From NCBI GenBank assembly GCA_030268105.1, contig BSDZ01000004.1, forward strand, positions 5,746,001 to 5,810,000: 64,000 nt of DNA, written 5' to 3'. Source of the stretch: Volvox africanus (Eukaryota > Chlorophyta > Chlorophyceae > Chlamydomonadales > Volvocaceae). Under the pieces are notes generated by a model. It ran no database searches, was not told the origin of the DNA, and saw only the letters and a program-made list of their open reading frames with translations. How positions within the stretch are numbered: position 1 is the stretch's first letter; each line of letters opens with the position of its first letter. Shown piece after piece: positions 1 to 9,603 of this stretch. Both the position numbers and the translations under genes were made by a program.

Positions 1-425
1 CAAGTGTACATGCACCACAGAGAGAGAGCATATGTGTCTGTGTGTATGTGCGCGTAAATGTTTGTGTATTTGTTGCCCACACCCCACAACGACCCCACAC
101 CCCAATACCTGGGAAACCGCAAAGGAGGCTCTCCTCGTACTGATTGGGGATGGAGGGGGTTAGGACGCGGAGGGCGAGTGGGGGGGGGTTGCGTAGATAA
201 TGGACGACGAACAGCTAGCGAAGCCACCTGTGTGATTAAATCATCTGGGTCGATAAGACGGATGAAGCTGCTTTTTCAAGTCTAGTGCTATCTGGAATCA
301 TTAACAGCATGAACAGTTGAACCAGGGCTCGTAGAAACCGAACAGGACGTTAATCTCGTATACAGGCCACACCCCTTCTCTGATGCTGCTTAGGGAGGAC
401 CCCACGCCGGTGCTTTCTCGCGCAG

Positions 426-1204
426 GAAGCTGAGCCAGGGGTTATGTGATGTGGTGGAGGAGTACGGCCTGGTGTCGTTCATGCCACTTACAGTACAGGT
501 ATGAATAGAGCACGGATGGACGGACAGGTGGATGGATGGATTATGGCCAAGCATAAAATGTCGTTTGCTTTGGTACGGTTGATGCCCTCATGGGCCTTAC
601 CTTCCTTTGGCGTACCTTTGGCCTCCTCTGGCGCTTCCCGGGCTCCGGTTCTGTCCCTTTATGATCAAGCACCTTGAGGGGTTATTGCGTTTCCTGGATG
701 CTGAAAAAATATTTTCTCAAAATGTTCTGCTGCCTTTTTATATTCACCTTTTTTAGTAACCTTAGGCGATACGTGTACTTGGAATATATCTAGTAATATT
801 GACCTTATACCTTATCTCGTCCAAACCCACGCTTGCCCTTCCCCTCCCTTCCCTTCTCCTCGTGTTGCTCTGATGTTCGGTTTCCTATTCAAACCGAATC
901 CACCCCGCATTTGCAGGATAAGAACAGCATGAGGCAGTTGATGGTTGCAACCGACAAAGCCAACGGTTACTGCTTCGCTACGCTGAGGGGTCACACACCC
1001 TACCCGCCAGAGATGCTGTACGGCAACGCCGGCGCGGGAATGTCTGATCGAGACATCTGGTTGGGCATGCAGGAGAAGTTCGTGGATGGGGAGGTGGTGG
1101 AGGCCACAGGGTTACCCCCGGGGGTTTCGGAGCCGCCCGCGCCGCTGCCGGCGCCACTGTTGGCGGCGGCAGCTGAGACAGCGGGGAGAGAGCCCCTGCC
1201 ATAA
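426..1204 (+). CDS. GPN2: GPN-loop GTPase 2 (GPN2-like), last two exons of the outer copy
   Basis: GPN-loop GTPases are small GTPases that help assemble and import RNA polymerase II; GPN2 is one of three eukaryotic paralogues. Only the 3' end is in the window: exon 426-498 (reads KLSQGLCDVVEEYGLVSF) and exon 917-1204, which opens DKNSMRQLM, contains DKANGYCF and ends at TAA 1202-1204. The phrases EEYGLVSFMPL and DKANGYC are characteristic of the GPN2 C-terminal region. Both exons have clean cgcag/tgcag acceptors, and 426-498 ends at a GT donor. G1-G5 motifs and the GPN loop would lie in exons left of position 1, so I cannot judge intactness. The tail after about residue 60 of the last exon is Pro/Ala-rich. 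This is probably the functional copy, because the second copy lacks the GTPase exons. Confidence 0.85.
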
Positions 1205-1659
1205 GTGGCACAGGGGCTGGTAGAGGAGGTAGAGGTAGAGGGGGTAGTGACGATGGCTGCGGGGTAGAGGTTGTGACGCAGCGTAGACTGAGGTATGTGT
1301 GTGCGTGTGTTTACAGACTTTTTTCTTTCCTTTGTATGTTCTGCCGAGATGAAGTGGAAAAGAGTCTCCGCTGGGGACTGCAGATCGTGCGTTATGAGGC
1401 TGATTTTCAAGTGAGAACAGCGGGAGAGGAGGTGGCTTAAGCAGGCTATAGAAACGGAAAGCTACGTGCTAGGGGTCTGTGTATCAATGTGTGTGTATTT
1501 CTGGGAGGGAGGGAAGGGGCGGGGAGGAGGAGCTACTCCAGGGTTGGTGCAACGTGATGCAAGGTGAAGGCTCTGTTGTCCACTGCTGCTATCGTCAGCT
1601 CCTTCGCAGCCACTCGACCTTCGACCTTTTGTTGACCAAATCCAGTGACGGACTGCCTT

Positions 1660-1685
1660 ACCTCACCTCACCTCACCTCACCTCA
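1660..1685 (+). repeat. (CCTCA)n microsatellite, short allele
   Basis: About five copies of CCTCA. The matching position in the second copy (12421-12461) has about eight, so the array has changed length since the duplication. Confidence 0.9.
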
Positions 1686-2885
1686 AACAGCTGTCCCCGT
1701 AGCAGCAGCGGCCTTGACAGCACCAGTGCTCACATCCACTATGTAGGACACCGGTACTGCCTTACATGAACTATATGTCCCATCACTACAGCCTACCGAC
1801 ATCCCCATTTCCGAGGCCCCCACCGCTGCTACTGCCACCGTATCAACAGAGACAGAAGGGGAGGGCGGACCTATGGAAGTACGTCGGTCTGGTTGCGCGT
1901 GCGTGGCGCATCTTGTCACGTCTCCTTCGGCTGCTATTGCTACTGCCGCTGTTAATCCTACTGCTGGTGGTGGTGATGCTGCTACATCCGTACTGCTGCT
2001 GAGGTGCTGCAGTCGTGCCTGGTAGAGGGCGCACAAAGCGATGCTGATGGCGTGGGATAAGCTGAGGGATTCCTGCATGGAGGTGTCCGCGGGGCCGAGG
2101 GGCCGGGGTAAATAAGAGTGTCAGTTAAATAGAGGCTGCAGGGAGGGAAAGAGTAAATGTGGTCGGGGGATGGGGGGTTTGCCGATTGCTGGGGGAGGGA
2201 TATAGAAGGCGATTAGACGAAATCTGGTACTGCTGTTGAGAGGGAAGGAGAAGAAGAAAGAGAAGGGTTGAAGGAGGCGATCATAAACCAGATTATCAAC
2301 AATCAATCGACCTTGCTGTCCTTTTATCAGAAAGGAAGGTGTGGTACCAGCCTGCTTGAGCACGCCCCTTCTCGCCACCTCCACCACATGTTTCCTCAGT
2401 ATTCCACAGGCGCGCGCACGCGTAACTCGTCCCAATTGCTCGTCCCAATTGCTCGTGTCCCAATTTCACGCCCAACGCGGGTTCCCAGGGCCCCCAACCA
2501 CTGTAAGGCCCACGTACCTGCAGTCGCCCAATGGGTATGGAGCAGCAAACCTTGCAGCTGTCCACCTCCTCGTCGCTCATACCCAGCTCCTCACGACCAA
2601 ACACCAGCGCCACTCGGGGAGGCCGATACACATCGGTGCTACTGCCACTGCTACTCCCACTGCTGCTGCTGTTGCTGCTACTGCCACTGCCACTGCTGCT
2701 ACTGGTCGAATCGCTGGTGCTACAGTTTGGTGCCAAAGTTTGGCCACTACCATTGCCGTTGCTGTAGCCACCCGAACCGTCAACTGTCCCACTCGGACAG
2801 CAGCACTGCTGTTGCTGCTGTTGCTGCTCCTGCTCTGGCCCCTGCTGTCGCCACTGCGGGCCAAAGTCATATCCCTCATCGAGGC
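1683..2885 (-). pseudogene. SpoU/TrmJ-like RNA methyltransferase, truncated 3' copy
   Basis: Two exons duplicate the 3' part of the gene at 12459-15195. The large exon survives from 2885 down to 2518 and holds the motif VALVFGREELGMSDEE plus a Ser/Gly-rich tract. The last exon, 2072-1683, begins ESLSLSHAISIAL, the third SpoU motif. The large exon is cut at 2885, where the sequence jumps to unrelated DNA, so the exons encoding motif 1 and the first half of the fold are missing. One more exon of this copy lies about 7 kb away at 10115-10022, on the far side of the insertion. It is almost certainly non-functional, though the surviving frames have no stops, as expected for a recent duplication. 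Confidence 0.85.
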
Positions 2886-2929
2886 GCAACAGGCAGCATT
2901 CATCATACGGCTGATGATGCTGTGCTGAA

Positions 2930-4263
2930 ATAGCTCAGGCTGATATTCAGTGGATACAACGTACGTATGTGTGTATGATGGTGTTAAGTACGCAAGTACT
3001 TATCCAAAGTAGTAGTAGATTAGACATCAGTCTCTACATGGCCGTCCTCGCACCTATCATGCTCGTGATGCTGACGTGCAGTACAAGTCACACTGGATCC
3101 CGATCCCAAGTGTGAGTACTTGCAAAGCACTCTTCTGATTATCACGTAAACCATGAGATAAACAATTGCAACGTATGCAAGGTGCGAAGGTCCGAATATC
3201 ATTATTTAGTTACTTGATGGATTATGCCATAATGGTGCCATGCATCGATGTTGACTATAAGTTTTATGTACGTTACTGACAGCGTGATGCCACAAGTAGC
3301 AATAGGGGATGTTAATCTAGCTAGATATACATGGATATATCAAACTAGTGTGCTTATGCCATGTCTGCTCATACTTTGGTGGACTCGAGTCTACCTCTGC
3401 ATGGGCGGCAATCAAACCATGGTACAACACAACATAATAATATTTGCTATATTATTACTTCATCATAATGTGAGTGTGAGCAGTGCCTAAGTCACAGTGG
3501 TTGATTGGCAACTGAATATTGCTGTTCAGACCCTTGTATCTGTGAATGCTGTGAAGGCTTAATTGTTGAGATACATGGATATCGGACATACACACTCAGG
3601 TTGATCACACTTAGGATTATGACCTAGTGTGAGTTGTACTGAGTACCATTAATAAATGTTAGGACAGTCAAGTAGAACAGACTATGCATGCATGTTATCA
3701 GAGCACATTCAAGCTATTGCTATCTATAACTGCTCTATTGTTGCAGCCTGAGCTACGCCTATTGTTGCATGCCGTATGTTGATTGCCTGCCATCAGTGCT
3801 GACTGTTGATTATATCAACACATGAACCAATCCATGAACCATTGTAGTTTTAAAAGTTATATCTTTCCTTGCTTTCAAGTCTTCCACTGTCATATTGTTG
3901 CTTCTGAGTACTAACACCAGAGTGCTTGCAGTCTGCAAGCACTCTGGTGTTAGTGTCTAACACCCAAGATGTGCAGACACTACATGAACAAAGAATGAGA
4001 GATACTACAGTTCCTGTGTGGTTTGGGTGCCGATCAGCTCCTTCTCCAGGAAGAGCTAACTTAGGTACGGCTCATAACTGTCACTAGGTGGTTGCTTGAT
4101 ACCACAAACTGAATACATGTTGCATTTGGGCGAAAGCATGTGTGTTTTGATCTAGCCAGATATGGCACAACATGTACAATATATTATTACACAATACATA
4201 TTGCAGTCAAGGGTGGTTGGCGTTCGGCTGCATCCGCCCCCCTCCTTCACCCCCACCCAACCT
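2930..4263. other. AT-richer stretch without a recognised gene
   Basis: No convincing coding exon was found on either strand. The base composition and the frequent tgcatgcatgt/ctagctagat-type words differ from the GC-rich flanks. It holds the palindrome at 3910-3954. It may be flanking DNA of the two-TM gene that follows. Confidence 0.5.
3910..3954. repeat. 45-bp perfect palindrome
   Basis: A 22-base arm (3910-3931) is followed by a single T and then its exact reverse complement (3933-3954). It could extrude as a cruciform, form a hairpin in RNA, or be the relic of a foldback element. No target-site duplication is visible. Confidence 0.9.
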
Positions 4264-5258
4264 TCATGCCCCACCAGCACCAGGGGCAGTGCCACCAGAT
4301 GGTGGTGGGCCAGATCCACCCCCCTTGAAGAACACATCAATCACTTTGTACACAACCACACCACCTACAATAACTTTTATGCTATTTATCACAGTGTTGC
4401 TGGCCTTCTCAGCAATGGTGTCCACGGTGTAGGTGGTCTTGTCAGCGATTGTGCTGGCCGTGTCAGCAATACTAAGAAGGGTACTGCACACCTTGTCTGT
4501 GATGATGACAGAGGTGTCTGCTGCCTTGTCTGCAATTGTGCTGGTCTTGTCTGCACTTGTGCTGGTCTTGTCAGGGATTGTGCTGGCCATGTCAGCAATA
4601 CTGAGAAGAGTATTGCAGACCTTGTCTGTGATAATAACAGAGGTGTCTGCTGCCTTATATGCAGCATCTCTACCAAATGCCGCTGCTGCCCCAGGTAGAC
4701 CAAGTGAACCTTCAGGGAAAGCCACTTTGGTGGAGTCCACACCCAGCTCCCTCCCCACTGTTGGCAGACAGATGAAGAGGATGAGACCAATTCCAACACA
4801 GATGGTCACACCAACCATCAATGGTTGGACGTGCTGCAGCCAGCCTTGGCTGGCAAAGGGATGTTTTCCCTGCATGTTATGAATCAACACATACAATATA
4901 TATATACATTTAATGAGTTTTATTGAGTATGAAATAAGACAGTGTGACATACATACAACTTACTACAGTAGAAAATCTCAGCTATTGACCAACCGTACTG
5001 CATTGTTTGTTGTCTGGATTATTTATCATAACTCACCTTGTCACCATCATCTCCGCTTGTGGAACTCAGTCCACCCTTTCTTCTGGGAGGACTTGGTGGG
5101 CAAGATCCGTTTTCCACTGGCAGAAAGTGGCAGACTACAGATGCACGGCTGACAGAACCACTCTGTGCTGCTGCAGCCTTGCTGGCACCAGCACTGTTGG
5201 CGGTTGCATGCACAGAGGCATGGAGGGAGGCATGGAGGTTGTGGCCACTCATGCTCAT
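4264..5258 (-). CDS. Two-exon small membrane protein with internal repeats
   Basis: Exon 5258-5037 joins exon 4869-4264 in phase (donor AAG|gtgagt, acceptor tgcag), giving 275 aa from the Met at 5258; the frame stays open to 5366. Exon 1 is Ser/Ala/His-rich and basic near its end (PPSPPRRKGG). Exon 2 starts with a hydrophobic segment (GVTICVGIGLILFICLP). It then has two copies of a unit of the form DKVC-TLLSIAD-AST, separated by shorter TSTxADK repeats, then a second hydrophobic segment (VIVGGVVVYKVIDVFF) and a Gly/Pro-rich tail. I do not recognise the family. The repeats suggest an amphipathic or coiled segment between two membrane anchors. The gene sits in the AT-richer part of the insertion and may not be native to the host genome. 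Confidence 0.6.
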
Positions 5259-5930
5259 GCTGCCACAGAGAAGTGGGAAGGCTGATGTCACCGAGTAAGG
5301 TCGAATCCTTGGGGTGATGAGGATGGGGAAAAAGGGGCAGACACCAAGTAGGGATGGGAATACCATTTTGGATGTCTAATCATAAGCCCATTCATGTTAC
5401 ACCTAACGAACAACAACATGATGGAAAAAATGTTTGTAAGAAATTTGTGAGGATAACAATCATGTTAGCTGTTACAATCTGACGAGCAGCAACCAGGAGA
5501 GGCTCAGCGCTTGCACTCCATCCCTGCTTCCTGTGTAGGAAACTACATTTACCTTAGAGAAATAGGCCCAGATAAAGCGGTAGGCAATCATGCAATAAGC
5601 ATGATGCCTAACCGAAAACTAACTACGAGTAAACTTCGCGAATGGCAAAGAAGATTGCCGTACATCTTGGCTAGGTGAGCCAATATTTAAGTCACCCTGG
5701 TGAAGAGCTAAGGCCTGACATTTTAGTATCACACTACTAATTGTTCGGAGTTCAAGACTCCCCTGTCACCGATTATTCCCAATAGATGTACAATTTCGCG
5801 ATGCTAACTTACTTGCGAGCTATCTCTAAATCTACAAAAGCTACGCTTCCGCACAAATCTAGTAGCATACTGAAAGGGGCTGGCTACATCCTGACCACCT
5901 AGGCAGAATCACCAGCTCCTACCAGTTTTA
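5259..5930. other. Stretch without a recognised gene
   Basis: Mixed composition, with short open frames only. A weak tRNA-like fold at 5699-5770 was considered and not accepted. The right end abuts the rickettsial remnant. Confidence 0.4.
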
Positions 5931-6496
5931 GCAAACAAAACTGTACGATCTTTCGGAATTCTATTATCTAATAAAATTACTCCATCCAAAGTACCATCTG
6001 CATTTTTTTATCGAGGTAAATTGTAAAATCTTTGGATATCTGGTTAAAAGTTCTTGCATCAAAATTATTTGTTGATACATAATTTTGACGGAAATTATTA
6101 AGATCATCTTTTAATCTACTATAAGAAAAAGGCATTAAATATAAAGATATTTAGGGTTTTATATATATATATAAAGATATTTTGTAAGGATTATAGTTAT
6201 GCAAGTAACAAGGCAAAATTACTAAGACCAGCTATTCTAAGTATAATTATCTGCCTATTTTCTTGTAGCTTACTATAAACATATATTACTGCTAACACAG
6301 AAATAAAAGGCGAAATCATAAAAAATATTGAAGGTACTATAAGGATAATTAATTGCAGAAAATCAATTAATTTTACTCCCCTTTCTAGTAAGTATAATAA
6401 CTTCAATATATGTGTAATCCACACAGGGTAGTAAGTACAAACGTTAACGTTATAAAAGGATAAAGGATAATTTGTGAGTATTATAAATGTTGTCAT
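5931..6496 (-). pseudogene. lptF: Rickettsiales-type lptF remnant (LPS export permease)
   Basis: LptF/LptG are inner-membrane permeases that extract lipopolysaccharide. From 6496 the minus strand reads LLERGVKLIDFLQLIILIVP, then SVLAVIYVYSKLQENRQI and IAGLSNFALL, closely matching the N-terminal half of rickettsial YjgP/YjgQ (LptF) proteins. The frame then stops near 6197. About 50 bases of TA-rich repeat follow. From about 6145 LptF sequence resumes: ISLYLMPFSYSRLKDDL, then FNQISKDFTIYLDKK. A single-base slip in an A run then shifts the frame to NADGTLDGVILLDN and RTVLFAKTG, ending at about 5931. So there is an internal deletion or replacement, a frameshift and truncation. AT-rich codon use is typical of Rickettsiales and unlike the flanks. 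Not functional. Confidence 0.85.
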
Positions 6497-6745
6497 TTTG
6501 TTTTGTGATAAACCTCGCTGTAATTGTGTAAGGTAAGTTGTCTTTGTTTACTCCTTCAAAAACAGAATCGTTCATATTAAAGTTAAATTCTTTAGAAATA
6601 TGAGTATTTTCATTAACTTCCTTCCTTTCTTCAATAATTGCTTTTTTCCTCGTATGTGGCCCAAAATATCCCAAGTAGCACAAAAATACCTGAGTGTAAA
6701 AATAGGTATTTTATAACTTTATTACTTTTAAAAATATAATTAAAT
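6460..6745 (-). pseudogene. lptC: Rickettsiales-type lptC remnant
   Basis: Upstream of and touching the lptF remnant on the same strand. One frame gives YLFLHSGIFVLLGIFWA, a single N-terminal membrane anchor. After a frameshift the next frame gives EFNFNMNDSVFEGVNKDNLP followed by YTITARFITKQND, resembling the start of the periplasmic domain of LptC-like proteins. The C-terminal half is missing and the remnant runs almost directly into the middle of the lptF N-terminus, so a deletion removed the sequence between. LptC identity is less certain than LptF, but composition and neighbour agree. Confidence 0.6.
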
Positions 6746-6799
6746 ATATTACTTTATTATTTATTTACTATTAAGAACGCAAGAGGATGGTACTTTAGG

Positions 6800-7862
6800 A
6801 CGTAACGAATTCCAACTGCTGGTGCGTCAGTTGGTACATTTAAGCCTGTAGACTTTAGGGCTCTTCCTAGGACATGCCAGGTTACATTTTCTGTCCTTTC
6901 CTGTGTCATACGGCCTCAGGACCAACCCTACGGACTTTCGCCTACCTGGATACCCCCAGGGGGAAACCAGGAAACACGGCGCCGTACAGGCGGTTGTCAT
7001 CCCCAACCAAGATGCCGCCTACGTCCTGCATCCCCCTGCGGATGGTGGCCTGGGCTTGGCCGAGTCGTCGGGAGACGGAGACGCGACCGGGCGGCATCGC
7101 GTGACCGCTGCGAATTATAGTCGCGGTACAGGTCATTATCTTCCTGATGCATCGGGACGGGGGACACGGAGGACAAAAAACGGTCCCATCGTGATCGCCA
7201 TGGGTTCATCACGAAGCCAACTATCTAGGCTCCTTTCCTCCACCGTATACTTGACTCTATAGAACCACGTGGAATAGTTGTTAAGACTCACAAGGTCTGC
7301 CAGTCTATCCTTGTCAATGCCCTCACCTTACGATCTTGAGTGTAGATCTGAGGCGGTCGTCGTTGCTCTTGCGGTCACAAATAAATCGTCGCGTCTCGTT
7401 CCTCGTGACGCAGACCAATCTTAGTCCCAAAACGCTCAGTCCTCGTGGGGGTCTTGATTGTAGATCCAAAGTCCTTGATTCGTGGCTGCACGCAGTTCAT
7501 AACCAGTTGCAAAGATAAGCGCAACTAATGCTCAACAGTGGTAGATTACAAGCTATTGTTACAGGAACCGTAATGAAAACGGTATCCTATTTATAGTGCG
7601 CGCGTGCGAACGGAATCCAGGCGCTTAGGTCATCACGAAGCTCGGCGCGTTCCCGCAACGTCATCGCACCTCCGTCTCGATGGTATCCACGAACGCCTTA
7701 CCTAATGCGATCTATTAATAGCGACATTCAAGTATGTCAAGTCCGTACCTTAGCTGTTAGGTCCTATTAAATAGTGACCACAGCCATCCGGGTTCGATTG
7801 CTAATATTGACTTTTGGTTTTAACTTGGAATTATCTAACAGTCTCGGGACATCCGTTACCTG
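6800..7862. other. About 1 kb without a recognised gene
   Basis: GC content rises abruptly from that of the rickettsial piece. Short open frames on both strands (for example 6942-7136 on the minus strand) match nothing I recognise. It could be part of a transposable element or another foreign fragment. Confidence 0.4.
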
Positions 7863-7865
7863 AAC

Positions 7866-8416
7866 TACCGTGTTACCTTCACTCGCGGAGCATCCCGTAG
7901 CTATTCTGTGTTTACAGGAGCTCAGGTTAGAACAACATGCATTTCCTCTCGCCGAATTTGAACCAATTGGTTACCAGGCTGCCTGGTCTGGCCAAAATAG
8001 CTATAATGGGGTTGCTATTTTGGCGAAATCTCCGTTCACGCTTTGCGATGTGGTTAGTGGAATTTCTGGGTATCTTGACCCACAATGCGGCTACCGTGAA
8101 TGGTATACGTGTTATGTGTGGCTACTTTGTCATTGGTGAGTCCATATCTTCGCCAAAATACTTATATAAATTAGAGTGGCTACAGTATCTCGAGGCTTAT
8201 GTCGTAGCCGCTTTGCAGCATTACCCTGCGCTTGCGCTCCTTGGCGATTTCAATATCGCGACAGAAGGCCGTGACGTCTACGACCCCGAAGCGTGGAAAG
8301 AGAAAGTCCTTTTTCCTACACCAGAGCGTGAGGTCTTTCAGCGTTTGAATCAACAGGGTTTATATGAAGCGTTTCGTTTATTTAACCAGGATGCGCAGCA
8401 GTATACTTGGTGGTTC
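7866..8416 (+). pseudogene. xthA: Bacterial exodeoxyribonuclease III remnant
   Basis: ExoIII is an AP endonuclease/3'-5' exonuclease of base-excision repair. The first frame (7866 to about 8085) reads AILCLQELRL, YQAAWSGQNSYNGVAILAKS and GISGYLDPQ. It then shifts by one frame and continues AATVNGIRV, GESISSPKYLYKLEWLQYLE, ALALLGDFNIATEGRDVYDP and EREVFQRLNQQGLYEAFR. The metal-binding LQE and the GDFN catalytic motif are present. The first 20 or so residues, the segment around the frameshift and everything after YTWW (the C-terminal His region) are missing. The break coincides with an AT palindrome. Coding style suggests a proteobacterium of higher GC than the lptF donor. Confidence 0.85.
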
Positions 8417-8443
8417 ATATATCATATGATATATCATATGATG
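8414..8443. repeat. ATATCATATGATATATCATA-type palindromic repeat
   Basis: Repeated catatgatat units form a strong inverted repeat exactly where the exonuclease III similarity stops. It looks like a junction scar. Confidence 0.7.
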
Positions 8444-8455
8444 ATTCAACCATAA

Positions 8456-8720
8456 GATACCAATCCGCGGTCGCTCCAGGACGATGGGCATCCAGCGCCT
8501 TACCCGCTTCAGTCAACGCCCTTCGTTGGGGCTCAAGGACCGGTAAATCCTGGCGCCATAACTGCTCAATCGAACTCCATGCTCTCGCATAGCGTTCTAC
8601 CGCGCGATGCAGGCCATCCCGTTCCAGGGGTGCCTGCTCAGGCCGCGTGCCCCGTTCCTGTCACCCCCAAAGCCGCTCATGTAAATCCCCACCCTCCAAC
8701 GCGCTCAACTTCTGCTATCC
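8456..8720 (-). pseudogene. Possible conjugative relaxase (TraA-like) C-terminal remnant
   Basis: One minus-strand frame reads LSALEGGDLHERLWG, a TGA stop, then RAVERYARAWSSIEQLW, LPVLEPQRRALTEAGKAL and DAHRPGATADW. The phrase style (HRAVERYA..., LP-L--QR-AL--AG-ALD--RP) resembles the C-terminal helical region of Ti-type TraA relaxases carried by mobile elements of Rickettsiales and Legionella relatives. The frame has an internal stop and no start. The family call is from memory of the pattern and is tentative; bacterial origin is more secure than the name. Confidence 0.4.
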
Positions 8721-8828
8721 ATCTATTTACGAACGAAACTGTTCAGGCTGGAATGTGTGTATGCATGTAATGAGGCCCTTCAACCCACTGCCCCCACTGC
8801 CACTGCCCTAACCCACATTCTTAAGTAC

Positions 8829-9383
8829 CCTCTCTCCATCTCGCTCTGCGCCCTGCTAATGTCCAAGTCAGCCGCCAGGGTTCGCATCAGCGCCAGTCGC
8901 CGCAGGTGCTTCACCATCCGCCAGCACCGCAGCCACCGGTTGGAGCCCCCGGAGGCAACTGTTGCGGCATAAGCGGCCCTCCGCACCAGATACCCACGCC
9001 ACACAGCCTGGGAAGGGGGAAGAGGGAGGAGGGGGGCAAGAGGAGGGGAGAAGGAGGAAGGGGGCAGGGGGAGGAAGAATGGAAACTCATACACACACCG
9101 CTACCGTGTCACTCATTGCAGGACATGACAAGCAATGTCCTTCCCTACCAACAGCCCACAGCCCACAGCCAAAAGTTAACACACAACATACGCAGAGATT
9201 TCCACAAATAGGTTCCAGCTGCCAGCTGGGCTCTCCTGGAGAACTCTCAGCCCTTGACAAGGCAGGTACCTGGATAGTCACTGCGGCAACAGCCCGCTGT
9301 GCGTCCAGTGTGATGGCGTCCAGCTGCAGAGATACGGTGCCGTACTCGGGGCGATCCAGACACAGCACCGTACGGCTCAGGAT
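8829..9383 (-). CDS. IQ-motif protein, two exons (partial)
   Basis: Exon 9383-9270 (38 codons, ending VAAVTIQ) splices in phase to exon 9007-8829, which begins AVWRGYLVRRAAYAA. The join creates an intact calmodulin-binding IQ motif, IQAVWRGYLVRR, interrupted by the intron exactly after IQ. The second exon continues with a Trp/Arg-rich helix (SNRWLRCWRMVKHLRRLAL). The donor is GAGAGAGG|gtact. I could not place further exons in either direction. The neighbouring 5' side is the duplicated methyltransferase block and the 3' side is the bacterial remnants, so the gene is probably a fragment captured in the rearrangement. Confidence 0.6.
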
Positions 9384-9603
9384 CTATAGCGGGTTGCACA
9401 AACACGGCGGTGGGATGCAAGGCGCAGGGAGGAGGTACGCTGATGTGGGTGATGAGAATCTGGATACCGTGAGTGGGAGTGGCTGTGTGGAGGTCACAAA
9501 CACAGTGCTGCTGGCTGATGTCATGACCTGCACCCAGGACCCAGCCACCCACTCATCCCCATCCCCTACCCACCCACACACCTGTATCCCAACCACACTA
9601 CCG

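Larger units (their letters stand above)
1..2885. repeat. Duplicated block, copy 1, left part
   Basis: Near-identical to 10760-13635, introns and intergenic DNA included, with only scattered substitutions and small indels. It starts in the GPN2 intron and ends inside the large methyltransferase exon, after the shared bases atccctcatcgaggc. From 2886 the two copies are unrelated. The match of non-coding sequence points to recent duplication, or to a duplicated contig in the assembly. Confidence 0.93.
2886..9603. other. Mosaic insertion inside the methyltransferase copy
   Basis: Copy 1 is continuous with copy 2 up to 2885 and again from about 9604. Between these points it carries 6.7 kb absent from copy 2, in place of about 0.5 kb (13636-14162) holding the rest of the large exon and a 54-nt exon. 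The insert is compositionally patchy: 3000-6800 is clearly AT-richer than the surrounding GC-rich DNA, 6900-8740 is intermediate, and 8750-9603 again looks like host DNA. No N runs mark the joins. It contains bacterial gene remnants described separately. Confidence 0.8.

Noticed and set aside
1000..1410. 136-codon minus-strand frame (and its copy at 11761-12171)
   Set aside because: Antisense shadow of the GPN2 last exon, kept open by GC-rich codons; the plus-strand frame carries the family motifs.
5699..5770. tRNA-like fold, with a T-arm-like ggagTTCAAGActcc and a possible CAC anticodon loop
   Set aside because: The anticodon loop has 6 or 8 nt, the D-arm does not pair, and the acceptor stem has only about five good pairs. 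At best a decayed tRNA.
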